Assembly (NCBI RefSeq): GCF_011764545.1 | Contig: NZ_AP022870.1 | Coordinates: forward strand, 3,704,001 to 3,768,000 | Source: Phytohabitans flavus | GTDB taxonomy: Bacteria; Actinomycetota; Actinomycetes; Mycobacteriales; Micromonosporaceae | DNA length: 64,000 bases | Direction of reading: 5' to 3' | Shown: positions 17,504-26,656 of the stretch, piece after piece | Numbering within the stretch: position 1 is the first letter of the stretch | Layout: the number at the start of each line of letters is the position of its first letter | Translations under genes and position numbers: made by a program | Notes under the pieces: model-generated | The model's database searches: none | What the model was told of the DNA's origin: nothing | Seen by the model: only the letters and a program-made list of their open reading frames with translations

Positions 17504-18449
17504 CCGACTTGAAGTACTCGGCGGCGCCCGGGTGCAGCGGTACCGGGAGCGTGGCCACCGCCGAGCGGACGTCGAGGTTTTCCGCGGCGGGGTGCGCGCG
17601 GGCCAGCACGTCACGCCGCTCCAGCAGCATGCGGGCGAGGTCGAACGCGAGGTCGTCGGCCATCTGGCGGGGCACGACGAGGAAGTTGGGCACCGCGATC
17701 GTGGCCACCGGCGGCAGCTGGTAGGCGGACACGGGCACGTCGCGCACCACGTACACGTCGCCGTACTGCTTGCGCATCGCCGTGACCGACTTCGACAGGT
17801 CGACGATCCGCTTGCCGGCGAGCTGCTTGATGCCGGAGACCGGGAGGCCGCCGGAGAAGAAGAACGCGTCGATCTCGCCGACCGCCAGGGCCTTGAGCGA
17901 GTCGTCCAGGTTTATCTCGACCTGGGTCAGTATCCCCGGCCCGACCAGTCCGGCGACCGTGAGCAGGCGCTTCACGGTAAAGCCGGTACCGGAGCCGCGG
18001 GCGCCTACCGACACCCGCTTGCCGCGCAGGTGTTCGAGCGACCTGATCGGGCTGTCGGCGCGCACGACGAGGTGCAGCAGGTCGTCGTAGACGCGGGCGA
18101 GGGCGGCGATCCGCGGGTCGGGCGTGGTGCCGCTGACCAGGATGTCGGCCTGCGTGAAGCCGATCTCCGCCTTGCTGTTGGTGATCAGCTGGACATTCTC
18201 CGCCGAGGCCGCGGTCACTATCGCGTCCGCGTCGGTCTCCGGCAGCTCCTGCTCGATGATGGCGGCCAGCGCGCTACCGACCGCGAAGTACACCGCGGTC
18301 CGGCTGCCGGTCGCGATACGGATCTGGCGCCGCTGCGGTGTGCCACCCATACAGCCGGTGAGCGTGACGGTGGCCAAGGCCGACAATCCGGTCAGCACGG
18401 TGCGGCGTGCCACATGGCGACGCCATAGAGGTGTCGTATGAGAGGTCAC
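17493..18449 (-). CDS. TAXI-family solute-binding lipoprotein
   Basis: 318 residues. Arg-rich N-terminus, hydrophobic segment and lipobox LTGC with lipidated Cys33 indicate a membrane-anchored extracytoplasmic protein. The NMT1-like/TAXI fold follows (IRIATGSRTAVYFAVGSALA, GARGSGTGFTVKRLL). TAXI proteins normally deliver substrates to TRAP transporters, but no TRAP membrane gene is within the window. Its 3' end overlaps the sensor kinase gene by 11 bp. As in TctC-TctDE arrangements, it could act as the ligand sensor for the kinase (inference). Ligand unknown, organic acid likely. Confidence 0.85.
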   Translation of the reverse strand: MTSHTTPLWRRHVARRTVLTGLSALATVTLTGCMGGTPQRRQIRIATGSRTAVYFAVGSALAAIIEQELPETDADAIVTAASAENVQLITNSKAEIGFTQADILVSGTTPDPRIAALARVYDDLLHLVVRADSPIRSLEHLRGKRVSVGARGSGTGFTVKRLLTVAGLVGPGILTQVEINLDDSLKALAVGEIDAFFFSGGLPVSGIKQLAGKRIVDLSKSVTAMRKQYGDVYVVRDVPVSAYQLPPVATIAVPNFLVVPRQMADDLAFDLARMLLERRDVLARAHPAAENLDVRSAVATLPVPLHPGAAEYFKSVKP

Positions 18450-18615
18450 CCCGCGTCCCCGCCCACAGCGCAGCCCCCTAGACGATGCGGTCCTGATGCA
18501 CTCTCGTGCACGCGGCCCGGTCCGCGCAAGTTTCCCTCAAGTCCTAACCGTGGGTGTACCGGCCGAACGGGCGGATCAGCGACCGTGATTGCGAGCCTAT
18601 GAAAGGGGACAGACG

Positions 18616-19350
18616 ATGATCGACGATCCGGTACGCACGGCACGGGTCCCGCTCGACGCCGTCGTCCCCGCGGACCTGCTGCCTGGCGCCTTCGAGGCCA
18701 GCTCCCTCATCCAGTGCACCGAGGTGAGCCGCGTGCCCGGCCGCCGCCGCCCCGAGTGGCGCGCCGTCGTGCCGGCGGCGCCGATGGCGCTGCCCGCGCT
18801 GGCCGAGTTCGACCACCAGGAGGCCGCCGTCCGCCTGGCCACGCTCCTCGACGACCTGGGCTTCACCGCGACCCACGAGGTCACCATCGGCGGCGGCCGC
18901 CGTCGCTACGAGGTGCACAGCGTGGTGGTACCACACGCGCAGCGCGAAGACGCCCTCCGCCTGCTGGCCGGGGCCTGGCGCCAGGGCCGCCGCGCCCTGC
19001 TCGGCACCGACCCGATCGGCTCCTCCTCACCCCGCAACGCCCAACGCGGCGTCCTGGCCCGCGCCGCCTGGCGGGCCGCACTGCTCGCGGGCGGCCGCCG
19101 ACTCCGCGCCGACTTCCTCGGCGTACGCCTGGGCGACCAGGAGATGGCCGCGGTCCTGGTCCGCGCCGCACGCCTGCTGAACGTGACGGCCGGCGTCCTG
19201 ACCCGCCCGGGCTGCCTGCTGGTCACGGTCTCCGATGTGGACGAACGCACCCGCGTCCTCCGCACCCTCCAGACGGCGTGCCCGGCCCCGGCGGCAAATC
19301 CGCCCCGCACGCGCACGCCGGCCCCGGTCCGCGTACCCGCCCTGGTCTAG
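18616..19350 (+). CDS. Hypothetical protein
   Basis: 244 residues from ATG 18616, preceded by GAAAGGGGAC. It is soluble, Arg/Ala/Leu-rich, and I recognise no family. The first 100 residues may form a compact domain (FDHQEAAVRLATLLDDLGFTATHEVTIGGGRRRYEVHSVVV). The second half looks like a duplicate of the first in layout (MAAVLVRAARLLNVTAGVLTRPGCLLVTVSDVDERTRVLRTLQ). The C-terminal 25 residues are Pro/Arg-rich. No operon partner; a copy of the 59-bp element begins 17 bp after its stop. Confidence 0.65.
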   Translation: MIDDPVRTARVPLDAVVPADLLPGAFEASSLIQCTEVSRVPGRRRPEWRAVVPAAPMALPALAEFDHQEAAVRLATLLDDLGFTATHEVTIGGGRRRYEVHSVVVPHAQREDALRLLAGAWRQGRRALLGTDPIGSSSPRNAQRGVLARAAWRAALLAGGRRLRADFLGVRLGDQEMAAVLVRAARLLNVTAGVLTRPGCLLVTVSDVDERTRVLRTLQTACPAPAANPPRTRTPAPVRVPALV

Positions 19351-19366
19351 GTACAGGCGAAGATCT

Positions 19367-19425
19367 GAGCTACCGCGATGCCCGTCGTGGTCCGGACCGC
19401 TGCTCCCGCGGCCTCACCCTCGGCG
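19367..19425 (+). repeat. 59-bp intergenic element, copy A
   Basis: Begins GAGCTACCGCGATG and contains GCTGCTCCCGCGGCCTC. It lies 17 bp after the stop of the upstream gene and in its orientation. Five further copies of exactly 59 bp occur at 31414, 34002, 38022, 48136 and 60749. Confidence 0.85.
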
Positions 19426-19520
19426 GCTCACAATCCAACCCGGCCCTTCGGCGCGGACGACCCCGCCGACTTTGTCGGCGCCGGACCTGGCCAGGGTTGC
19501 GCGCCCGCAGCCCTGGATGG

Positions 19521-20198
19521 TCAGGCGGGCGGTGCGGGCTTGAGGGCTAGCAGGCCCAATACGTCGGCTACGCCGCCGGGGCCTGCCTCGGCGGCGTGGA
19601 CCAGGCGTAGGCCGGCGGCCGTTACGGCGTTCAGGAGGTCGGCCAGCGGGACGTGCCAGGCGCCGACCCTCGCGCGTACGCCCGACGGGTCCCAGGCGTC
19701 CGTGGTGTACGAGCGGTCCGCGTAGCGCTCGTCGACGAGTACCCGGGGGCGGTCGCTCCAGTTGGCGAACGCGCCCACGAAGCACGGATGTACTCCTATG
19801 TGGACGAACCGCCCGCCTGGCCGGAGCACGCGGGCCACCTCGCGCAGTACCGCGGCGTAGTCGGGCAGGTCGGTGTGGGCAAGCGCGCACGCCACCGCGG
19901 GCAGCGACCCCGTCGCCACCGGGAGTGCGGCCGCGTCGCCGACGGCTACCGGCATGCGGGCGGCGGCGTGGCGGAGCTGGCCGCGGGAGAGGTCGACGCC
20001 CAGCGGGGTCCACCCCAGCTCGCGCAGCGTCTCCGCGCGCACGCCGGTGCCGCAGCACAGGTCGAGGCAGGTGCCCTCGCCTGGCCCGAGCAGGTCGGCG
20101 AGGAGGTCGCCGCTGCGTCTCGTGTACGGCGCGGCCCTGCCGGAGACGTAGTCCTCGTACCAGTCGGCGTACGCGTCGTACGCGGCAACCACCGTCAT
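19521..20198 (-). CDS. SAM-dependent methyltransferase (class I)
   Basis: 225 residues. SAM-binding motif I is LDLCCGTG, the acidic residue after strand 2 is in GVDLSRGQL, motif GDAAALPV and post-motif VARVLRPGGRF are present. It belongs to Methyltransf_11/25. A preceding Tyr-rich N-terminus (YDAYADWYEDYVSG) is typical of actinobacterial small-molecule methyltransferases. It stands alone between a convergent hypothetical gene and a divergent-orientation gap of 58 bp to the next unit. Substrate cannot be told. Confidence 0.82.
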   Translation of the reverse strand: MTVVAAYDAYADWYEDYVSGRAAPYTRRSGDLLADLLGPGEGTCLDLCCGTGVRAETLRELGWTPLGVDLSRGQLRHAAARMPVAVGDAAALPVATGSLPAVACALAHTDLPDYAAVLREVARVLRPGGRFVHIGVHPCFVGAFANWSDRPRVLVDERYADRSYTTDAWDPSGVRARVGAWHVPLADLLNAVTAAGLRLVHAAEAGPGGVADVLGLLALKPAPPA

Positions 20199-20256
20199 CC
20201 CTGGATCGTATGGCGGCCCACGGGCGGCCAGCGGGCCTGAACGCTACGGGCGAACA

Positions 20257-20706
20257 CTACGGGCGAACAGGGAACGCCGCGGTGACCGTCGCGCCCCTCG
20301 GGCTCGTGTGGACGTCGACGTGCTGGGACATCTGGCGGACCACCCAGAGGCCGCGGCCGCCGTACGCGGTCATCGGCACTCGCTCGCGCCCCGCGTCGCC
20401 GTCGGCCAGGCCCGGGCCCTTGTCGCTGACCTCGCAGTGGATGAGGTCGCCGTCGCGCCACAGGCGGAGGCGGCCGGTGCCGCCGCCGTGGCGGATCGCG
20501 TTGCTGGCCAGCTCGTTCGCGACCACCACGAGCTCCTCGACAAGCTCTTCGCCGGCGCCGAGATCAGTGGCGTGGGCGGCGACGGCGGCGCGCAGGGCGT
20601 AGAGGGCGTCCGCGTCGAAGCGCTGGTCGAGTGCGACCTCGCCGTCCGGCGGGGCCATCGGCAGGGCACCGTCCGGGTGGGTGGGACCGTTGTCACGGTC
20701 GACCAT
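20257..20706 (-). CDS. RsbW/SpoIIAB-like ATP-binding regulatory protein
   Basis: 149 residues of GHKL ATPase fold with N-box ELASNAIRHGG, G1 box DKGPGL and G2 YGGRGLWVV. The family binds sigma factors or phosphorylates STAS partners. Its start overlaps the end of the upstream MEDS-STAS gene by 14 bp, so the two are translated together in similar amounts, as expected for an interacting pair. No sigma gene is adjacent. It could be an anti-sigma factor or a free-standing kinase of the STAS domain. Confidence 0.85.
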   Translation of the reverse strand: MVDRDNGPTHPDGALPMAPPDGEVALDQRFDADALYALRAAVAAHATDLGAGEELVEELVVVANELASNAIRHGGGTGRLRLWRDGDLIHCEVSDKGPGLADGDAGRERVPMTAYGGRGLWVVRQMSQHVDVHTSPRGATVTAAFPVRP

Positions 20707-21556
20707 GTGCCAGCCTTATCCGGACCGCCGGCTGGTCAGGTACCCCGACCAGGTCCAGCACCTTGCGTACCGCCCGCCCGCACACGATCGCCATCGCCCG
20801 GCCGGGCTGGAGGCTCAGTGCGGCCTGGCCGAGCGCGGCGGCGGCCGCCGCGTCCATGAAGGTCAGGTGCGTGAGGTTGACGTGGATGTCACCGCCCAGC
20901 CGCAGCGCCTCGGCGAGCGCCTGGTTGAGCTCGGGCACCCGCCGGTAGTCGATCTCGCCGGCCAGCCGGATGCCGGGCGGCGCGTGCTGCCGGCAGATGC
21001 GCAGCAGCGGGTCCTCGTAGTAGACGGCGGCGGCCACCGCGCGGGGGTGCGCCTTCGCCGCGAACGCCAGCGTCACCTGGTCGAAGCTCTGCCGGTCGTA
21101 CTGGCAGATGGCGGTCAGCCGCCCGTCGGCGAACAGGCCCGCCACCCGGGTCTCGAAGACGAGCAGCTCGTCGACCGCCGCGACCGGGCGGGTGGCCCAG
21201 CACATGTCGGCGGTCACCCGCAGCCCGGCGAACCCGTCGCGGTGCGCCGTCTCCAGCTCGCCGGAGAGCATCTCGATCATGTTGGTGGCGGAGGCCCGGC
21301 CGGCGGAGAGCCAGGCAGCGTCGTTGTCGCGGATCGCGAGCTGGCCGCCGTTGGCCGGCTTGACGTCCCGCTCGGCCAGCTCGTTGGCGACGTCCACCTG
21401 GCCGCCGACGTCGGTGAAGCAGATGACCTTTTGGCCCGCGCCGAGACCGTCGCGCACGAACGCGGCGACGATGTCCAGGCGTTCCTCCGCGTCCGAATAG
21501 GTCAGACACGCGTGGTCGCCGGGACGGAGGTCGTCCACTGATGCTGCACTGGCCAT
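20693..21556 (-). CDS. MEDS sensor-STAS domain fusion protein
   Basis: 287 residues. The N-terminal 165 residues form a MEDS domain (PGDHACLTYSDAEERLDIVAAFV, a DcmR-type sensory module). The C-terminal 90 residues are a STAS (anti-sigma antagonist) domain: LAGEIDYRRVPELNQAL then VNLTHLTFMDAAAAAAL, where the usual phosphorylatable Ser/Thr position reads as Asp-Ala. The absence of a Ser there suggests it may not be switched by phosphorylation in the classical way (inference). Coupled to the HATPase gene by overlap, it should form a partner-switch regulating stress responses. Confidence 0.83.
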   Translation of the reverse strand: MASAASVDDLRPGDHACLTYSDAEERLDIVAAFVRDGLGAGQKVICFTDVGGQVDVANELAERDVKPANGGQLAIRDNDAAWLSAGRASATNMIEMLSGELETAHRDGFAGLRVTADMCWATRPVAAVDELLVFETRVAGLFADGRLTAICQYDRQSFDQVTLAFAAKAHPRAVAAAVYYEDPLLRICRQHAPPGIRLAGEIDYRRVPELNQALAEALRLGGDIHVNLTHLTFMDAAAAAALGQAALSLQPGRAMAIVCGRAVRKVLDLVGVPDQPAVRIRLAHGRP

Positions 21557-21622
21557 TGCGGCCCACCATAGACGACCTTGTGAGAACCCGCGCGGCGGCG
21601 ACCTGGCTGTCGGTCGGAGCGG

Positions 21623-22477
21623 TCAGTCGAAGTCGGTGCCGCGGGCGACCGGCTCCCACCTCGCGAACTCGCTCTGATGGCGGGTGAGCGAGGCGCCGAT
21701 CGCGTCCGCGGCGTCGTTGCCCAGCGCGAGCCGCAGCGGCGTCTCCGGTGCGTCCAGCGCGGCCAGGATCGCGGCCGCCGCCTTGGCCGGGTCGCCCGGC
21801 TGCTTGCCGTCCGCGCTCGGCAGATTGGTCCGGATCCCGCCCACGACCTCCTCGTACGCCGGCAGCGGCGCGGACAGCAGCAGCGCGTCGCCGCCGTTGA
21901 AGCTGGTCCGGAACGCGCCCGGCTCCACGATCATGACCTTGACGCCGAACCGGCCGACCTCCGCGGCCAGCGCCTCGGAGAGGCCCTCCAGGGCGAACTT
22001 CGTCGCGGAGTACGCACCCACGCCCGGGAACGACAGCCGCCCGCCCATGCTGCTCATCTGCACGATCGCCCCGGAGCCCTGCCGGCGCATGTGCGGCAGC
22101 ACCACCCGGGTGAGCGCCGCCGGACCGAAGAAGTGCAGTTCCATGAGGTCGCGCAGCTCCCGTTCCGTGGTCTCCTCGACCGCACCCACGAGCCCGCGGC
22201 CGGCGTTGTTGACCAGGACGTCGACGCGCCCGTACCAGAGGACGACCTCGGCCACGACGGCCGCGACGCGCGCGGGGTCGGTGACGTCGAGGGCGCTCGC
22301 GACCGCACGGTCGGGGTACGCGGCGACAAGGTCGTCGAGCGCCGCGGGGCGGCGGGCGGTGGCCACGACGGTGTCGCCGGCGGCGAGCGCGGCCTCGGCG
22401 ATGGCCCGGCCGAAGCCGGCGGAGGCACCGGTGACGAGCCAGACCCGGCCGGCGGCGGTGCGGTGTGCGTCAGTCAT
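21623..22477 (-). CDS. SDR-family NAD(P)-dependent oxidoreductase
   Basis: 284 residues from ATG 22477, preceded by AAAGGACG. Classical short-chain dehydrogenase: TGASAGFG cofactor loop, NNAG, catalytic Ser in QMSSMGG and YSATK (Tyr-x-x-x-Lys). Its build (MELHFFGPAALTRVVLPHM and a C-terminal DPAKAAAAILAAL) matches the group of SDRs related to retinol/ketone reductases. It is divergent from a LysR regulator with an inverted repeat between them, so its expression is probably controlled by that regulator. Substrate unknown. Confidence 0.87.
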   Translation of the reverse strand: MTDAHRTAAGRVWLVTGASAGFGRAIAEAALAAGDTVVATARRPAALDDLVAAYPDRAVASALDVTDPARVAAVVAEVVLWYGRVDVLVNNAGRGLVGAVEETTERELRDLMELHFFGPAALTRVVLPHMRRQGSGAIVQMSSMGGRLSFPGVGAYSATKFALEGLSEALAAEVGRFGVKVMIVEPGAFRTSFNGGDALLLSAPLPAYEEVVGGIRTNLPSADGKQPGDPAKAAAAILAALDAPETPLRLALGNDAADAIGASLTRHQSEFARWEPVARGTDFD

Positions 22478-22533
22478 GCGTCCTTTATCGCGGCGGAAGT
22501 ACGGCCTTGTCCAAGAAAGAAGATCGCCGGGTC

Positions 22534-22550
22534 GATAAAGCGCGTTTATC
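22534..22550. promoter_or_regulatory. LysR-type operator between divergent genes
   Basis: GATAAA (22534-22539) and TTTATC (22545-22550) flank a 5-bp centre and contain the T-N11-A pattern of LysR sites. It lies 9 bp before the LysR start and 57 bp before the SDR start. Confidence 0.6.
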
Positions 22551-22558
22551 ATCCGAGC

Positions 22559-23446
22559 GTGGAGCTGCGGCAGCTGCGGTACCTCGTGGCGATAAACGAG
22601 GCGGGCAATCTGGGACGCGCGGCCGAGCGGCTGTTCGTGAGCCAGCCCGCCCTCTCGTACGCGCTGCGCACGCTGGAGTCCGAGCTCGGCGTGCGCCTCT
22701 TCGACCGGCACGCCGCCGGGGTCACCGCCACCGCCGCCGGTCGGGACGTGGTGGCCGAGGCGAAGCGGGTGCTGCGCCAGGCCGACCGGCTCACCGCGGC
22801 GGCCGAGCGGCACAAGCGCGGCGAGTCGGGCGTGTTGCGCGTGGGGTTCGAGGCGAGCGGGGCGGGCGAGCTGACCACGCGGGCTCGGGCGGAGTTCGCG
22901 CGGCGGCACCCGGGCGTGCGGGTGGAGCCGAAGCGGTTCGACTGGGGCGGTGAGGTGGCCGCGCTGCGCGACGGCCTTGTCGACGTGGCGTTCGCCTGGC
23001 TGCCCGCGGACCTCGACGGCCTGCACGCCGAGGTGGTGCACACCGAGCCGCGCGTCGTCGGGCTGCCGACCGGGCACCGGCTCGCCGGGCGCACCGGCAT
23101 CGGCATCCTCGAGGTGAACGACGAGCCTCTCATGTGGACGGAGCGGGCGCCGCGCGTCTGGGTGGACTGGTGGGCGGTCAACCCCCGCCCGGACGGCTCG
23201 GCGCCGAGGTGGGGCCCGACCAACGACAACGTCGAGGAGATGCTGGAACAGGTCGCCGAGGGCGTCGCGATCTGCTTCGCGCCGGCCAGCATGGCCCGGT
23301 ACTACGCCCGCCCCGACCTGTCCTGGGTACCGCTCACCGACGTCGATCCGCTGCGGGTCGCCCTCGCGTGGGTAGCCGGTGCCGACACGCCGCTGGTTCG
23401 CGGCTTCGCTGGCGTGGTGCGGGAGCTGAGCGCACAAACGGGGTGA
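22559..23446 (+). CDS. LysR-family transcriptional regulator
   Basis: 295 residues from GTG 22559. The N-terminal winged helix-turn-helix is ELRQLRYLVAINEAGNLGRAAERLFVSQPALSYALRTLE. The effector-binding domain follows (GVLRVGFEASGAGELTTRARAEF). It is divergent from the SDR gene, with a palindromic T-N11-A site between them. Such arrangement normally means autorepression and ligand-dependent activation of the neighbour. The ligand is unknown. Confidence 0.9.
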   Translation: MELRQLRYLVAINEAGNLGRAAERLFVSQPALSYALRTLESELGVRLFDRHAAGVTATAAGRDVVAEAKRVLRQADRLTAAAERHKRGESGVLRVGFEASGAGELTTRARAEFARRHPGVRVEPKRFDWGGEVAALRDGLVDVAFAWLPADLDGLHAEVVHTEPRVVGLPTGHRLAGRTGIGILEVNDEPLMWTERAPRVWVDWWAVNPRPDGSAPRWGPTNDNVEEMLEQVAEGVAICFAPASMARYYARPDLSWVPLTDVDPLRVALAWVAGADTPLVRGFAGVVRELSAQTG

Positions 23447-23526
23447 TTCGCGGATGGCGGACAAAAACCATAAGCCGGCCCTGGTACGTGAAACGCTCCC
23501 CTAGCGTCATCACGGGGGTGCGACGG

Positions 23527-26500
23527 ATGCATGAATGGCACGTCGAGACCGAGCAGCACGCCATCCCCCTGTTGGCGTCGAAGCTCTCGGTCCCACCACC
23601 GCCGGAGGTTCCACTCGCTCGCCCGCGCCTGACCCGGTTGCTCGACGCCGGGGCGCGCGGGCCGGTGACCCTGGTGGCCGCACCGGCGGGGTGGGGAAAG
23701 ACAGTACTGATGGGCGCGTGGGCGCGGGCACTACCGGACCAACCGGTGGCCTGGTACACGGTCGAAGCGGGGGACGGCCCCAGGTTCTGGGCGTACGTCG
23801 GCGCGGCGCTGGCCAAACGCGGCGTCGCCGTTTCGGAGGACGCCGACCTGGAACGGCTCGCCTCGGCGGTCGCCCGGCTGGAGCGGCCCGTGGCGCTGCT
23901 GCTGGACGACCTGCACCTGGCGGTCGACCAGACGGTGGCGGACGGGCTGGACTTCCTGGTCCGGCACTCGGACCGCCGCCTGCACCTGGTCGCCGCCGCG
24001 CGCACCGAGCCGCCGCTCGGCCTGCACCGGTGGCGGCTGGAAGGCGGGCTGACCGAGCTGGCCGCACACGACCTGGCATTCACCCGCGACGAGACGGCCG
24101 AGCTGCTCGCCGGCCACCGCGTACCGGCGAGCGCGCGGCGGGTCGACGACCTGCACCTGCGTACCGAGGGGTGGCCAGCGGGGCTGCGCTTCGCGGCCCG
24201 CTCGCTGTACGCGCACCCGGACCCGGACCGCTTCATCGCCGGGTACGGCGGGGAGCACCCGAGCGTCGCCGGCTACCTGGTCGACGAGGTGCTCTCCGGG
24301 CAGCCGGCCGAGGCGAAGGACGTGCTGCTGCGCACGTCGATCGCCGAGCCGGTAAGCGGTGAGCTGGCGGACGCGCTGACCGGGCGGGAGGACGCCGCCC
24401 GGGTGCTGGCCGAGCTGGAGCGCACCAACGGCTTCGTGGTACCGCTGAAGAGCCGGCCGGGCGCCTACCGGTACCACCGGATGTTCGGCGAGCTGCTCCG
24501 CGCCGAGCTGCGCCGCCGCTCGCCCGACCAGGTCACCGACCTGCACCGGCGGGCCGCCGCGTGGCACGCGGACCGGCACATGCCACCGGACGCGCTGCGG
24601 CACGCGCTCGCCGGGCGCGACTGGACCCGGGCGACCGAGCTGCTGGTGCTGCACTGGCCGGAGCTGATCCCGTACGGCCCGGAGAGCGACCAGCTGCCCG
24701 CGCCGCCGATCCCGCCGCCACCGGCGAGCGCGCTGCGGGCCGACCCGGCGCTCGCGCTCGCGTACGCGGCCGCCTTCCTGGACGCGCAGGACCGCACGTC
24801 GGCGACCGCGTTCCTGCGGCTGGCGCAGCGGCACCGCGACCGGATGCCGCAGGGGCAGCGGGCCCGGTACGCCCTCGTCGCGGCCGCGCTGCGGCTCGCC
24901 GAGGCACAGCTCTACGGAGACCAGGCGGCCGTACTGCCGGCCGCCCGGCAGCTCCTCGATCTCTCCGCGACGGCGGGGATCGGCGCGGCGGCGGCCCGGC
25001 CGGTTGCCGCGTCGGCGGGCGGCACGGGGCCGGGGTACGTAACGGGGGCCCCGGCACCGTGCCCGCCTCGCCGCTCGGCCGCAACACCGGCCCGGCGGCG
25101 ACGGCGGCGGCCGGCGTGCGCAACGCCACCCCGGTCACGCCCGGTGCGGGCCCGGCGGGCACCGCGTCCCTGGCCCGGAACATCGGCCCCACCATCCAGC
25201 CCAACGGCCAGAACGGCGGCCCGCACGGCACGCCCGGCACTTCGACGCTGCCCCGCAACATCGGTCCCGGTGCCAACACGCCAGGGAGCCCGGGTACGGG
25301 CAACGGGCACGGTGAGCTGTCACCCTTCGGGCGGGCCGGCGACGGTGCGGCGGGGGCCGGCGAGCGCGCGTTCCGGGCGGCCGACCCGGCCACGCGGGCG
25401 GTGGCCCTCGCGGCGGTCGGCGTGGCCGAGATGGAGACCGGTGACCTGGTGGCGGCCGGGTACGCGCTCGCCGCCGGCCTGGCCGAGGCACGCGCCGCCG
25501 GGCTCACCCGGCCCGCGTCGGCCTGCGCTGGGCGGCTCGCGGTGGTCCACGCCGTGCGGGGCGAACTGCGGGAGGCCGGCGAGGCCGCGCGCGCGTACCC
25601 GGGAGGATCTCCGGCGGATCGCGCGCACGCGCACCTGGCGCTCGCCCTGGTGGCGCTGCACCGCGACGAGCTCGCGGAAACCGCCGCGCACCTGGACCGT
25701 GCGGCGCCGCCGGCCCCGGCGGACGGTGGCGTACCCGTGCCGGACCGTGCCGGCGCCGCGTTCCCGGCGCTTGTCGCGGTGGCCCACGCCGGCCTGCTGG
25801 AGGCGCGCGGCGACCTGGCCGCGGCGCACCGGGCGATCTCCGCCGCCCGCGGCGAACGGGCGCTGCCGCCGATGGTCGAACGCTGGCTGGCGATCGCCGA
25901 GGCCGACCTGCACACGGCCCGCGGCGACGCGGCGGGCGCGCGCGTGCTGCTCGGTCCGGTCGCGCGGGAGGCCGGCGGGGCGGGTGCGGGCCGCGAGGAC
26001 GCGCCGCGCGCGACCGGCGAGGCCGCGGGCGCGGTAGCCCTCGCCCGGGCGCACCTGTGCGCCGGCGACCCGACGGCCGCCCTGCGCGCGCTGCCGCCGT
26101 GGGACGACATCGAGGTCAACGTGCCGCTCGCGGTCCGCGTGGACGCCGGCCTGCTCGCGGCGATCGCCGCCCGCCGCGCCGGTGACCACCGCCGGGCCGC
26201 GCGGGACCTGGAGGCGGTGCTGGGGATGGCCGGGCCGGAGGGGTTCCGGCGGTCGTTCACGCGGGGCGGTACGGACGCGCGCGACCTGCTCGGCGCCCAC
26301 CTCGACGCCGGTACCGCGTTCTGGCCGCTGGTCGCCGACCTGGTGGCCGCGATGCCACCGCCGGCCGCCGCCGACCCGCCGGCGTCACCGGAGACCGGCG
26401 AGACGCTCACCGAACGGGAGCTGACCGTCCTGCGGTACCTCCAGAGCATGCTGTCCACAGTGGAGATAGCGGGCGAGCTGTCGCTGTCGGTCAACACCGT

Positions 26501-26591
26501 CAAGACGCACGTGCGCAACATCTACCGCAAGCTGTCGGCGACCCGCCGGCGCGAAGCGGTACGCCGAGGCCGGGAGCTGCGGTTGATCTAG
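23527..26591 (+). pseudogene. LAL-type LuxR-family regulator, frameshifted at about 25034
   Basis: About 1021 residues when restored. The N-terminal ATPase has Walker A APAGWGKT and Walker B VALLLDDLHL. A winged-helix and TPR-like (MalT-type) part follows, and a LuxR helix-turn-helix ends the protein (LTERELTVLRYLQSM, SVNTVKTHVRNIYRKL). The frame changes where four G stand at 25032-25035 and five would keep it. Directly after is an unusual Asn-rich linker with five RN-x-G/T-P repeats (about 25040-25300), within the TPR region. Such ATP-binding regulators activate carbohydrate or secondary-metabolite genes on ligand binding. Single gene, no obvious target beside it. Confidence 0.82.
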
Positions 26592-26656
26592 AAACCTGCC
26601 CCGGTCACCCCCGCCGCGTGATCCGTGCTCACCCGGGCGAACCCCAAGCTTGCCCG

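Noticed and set aside
21623..23464. In-frame extension of the SDR gene across the LysR gene on the opposite strand
   Set aside because: The added 330 codons are the shadow of LysR; the SDR begins with a good ribosome binding site at 22477.
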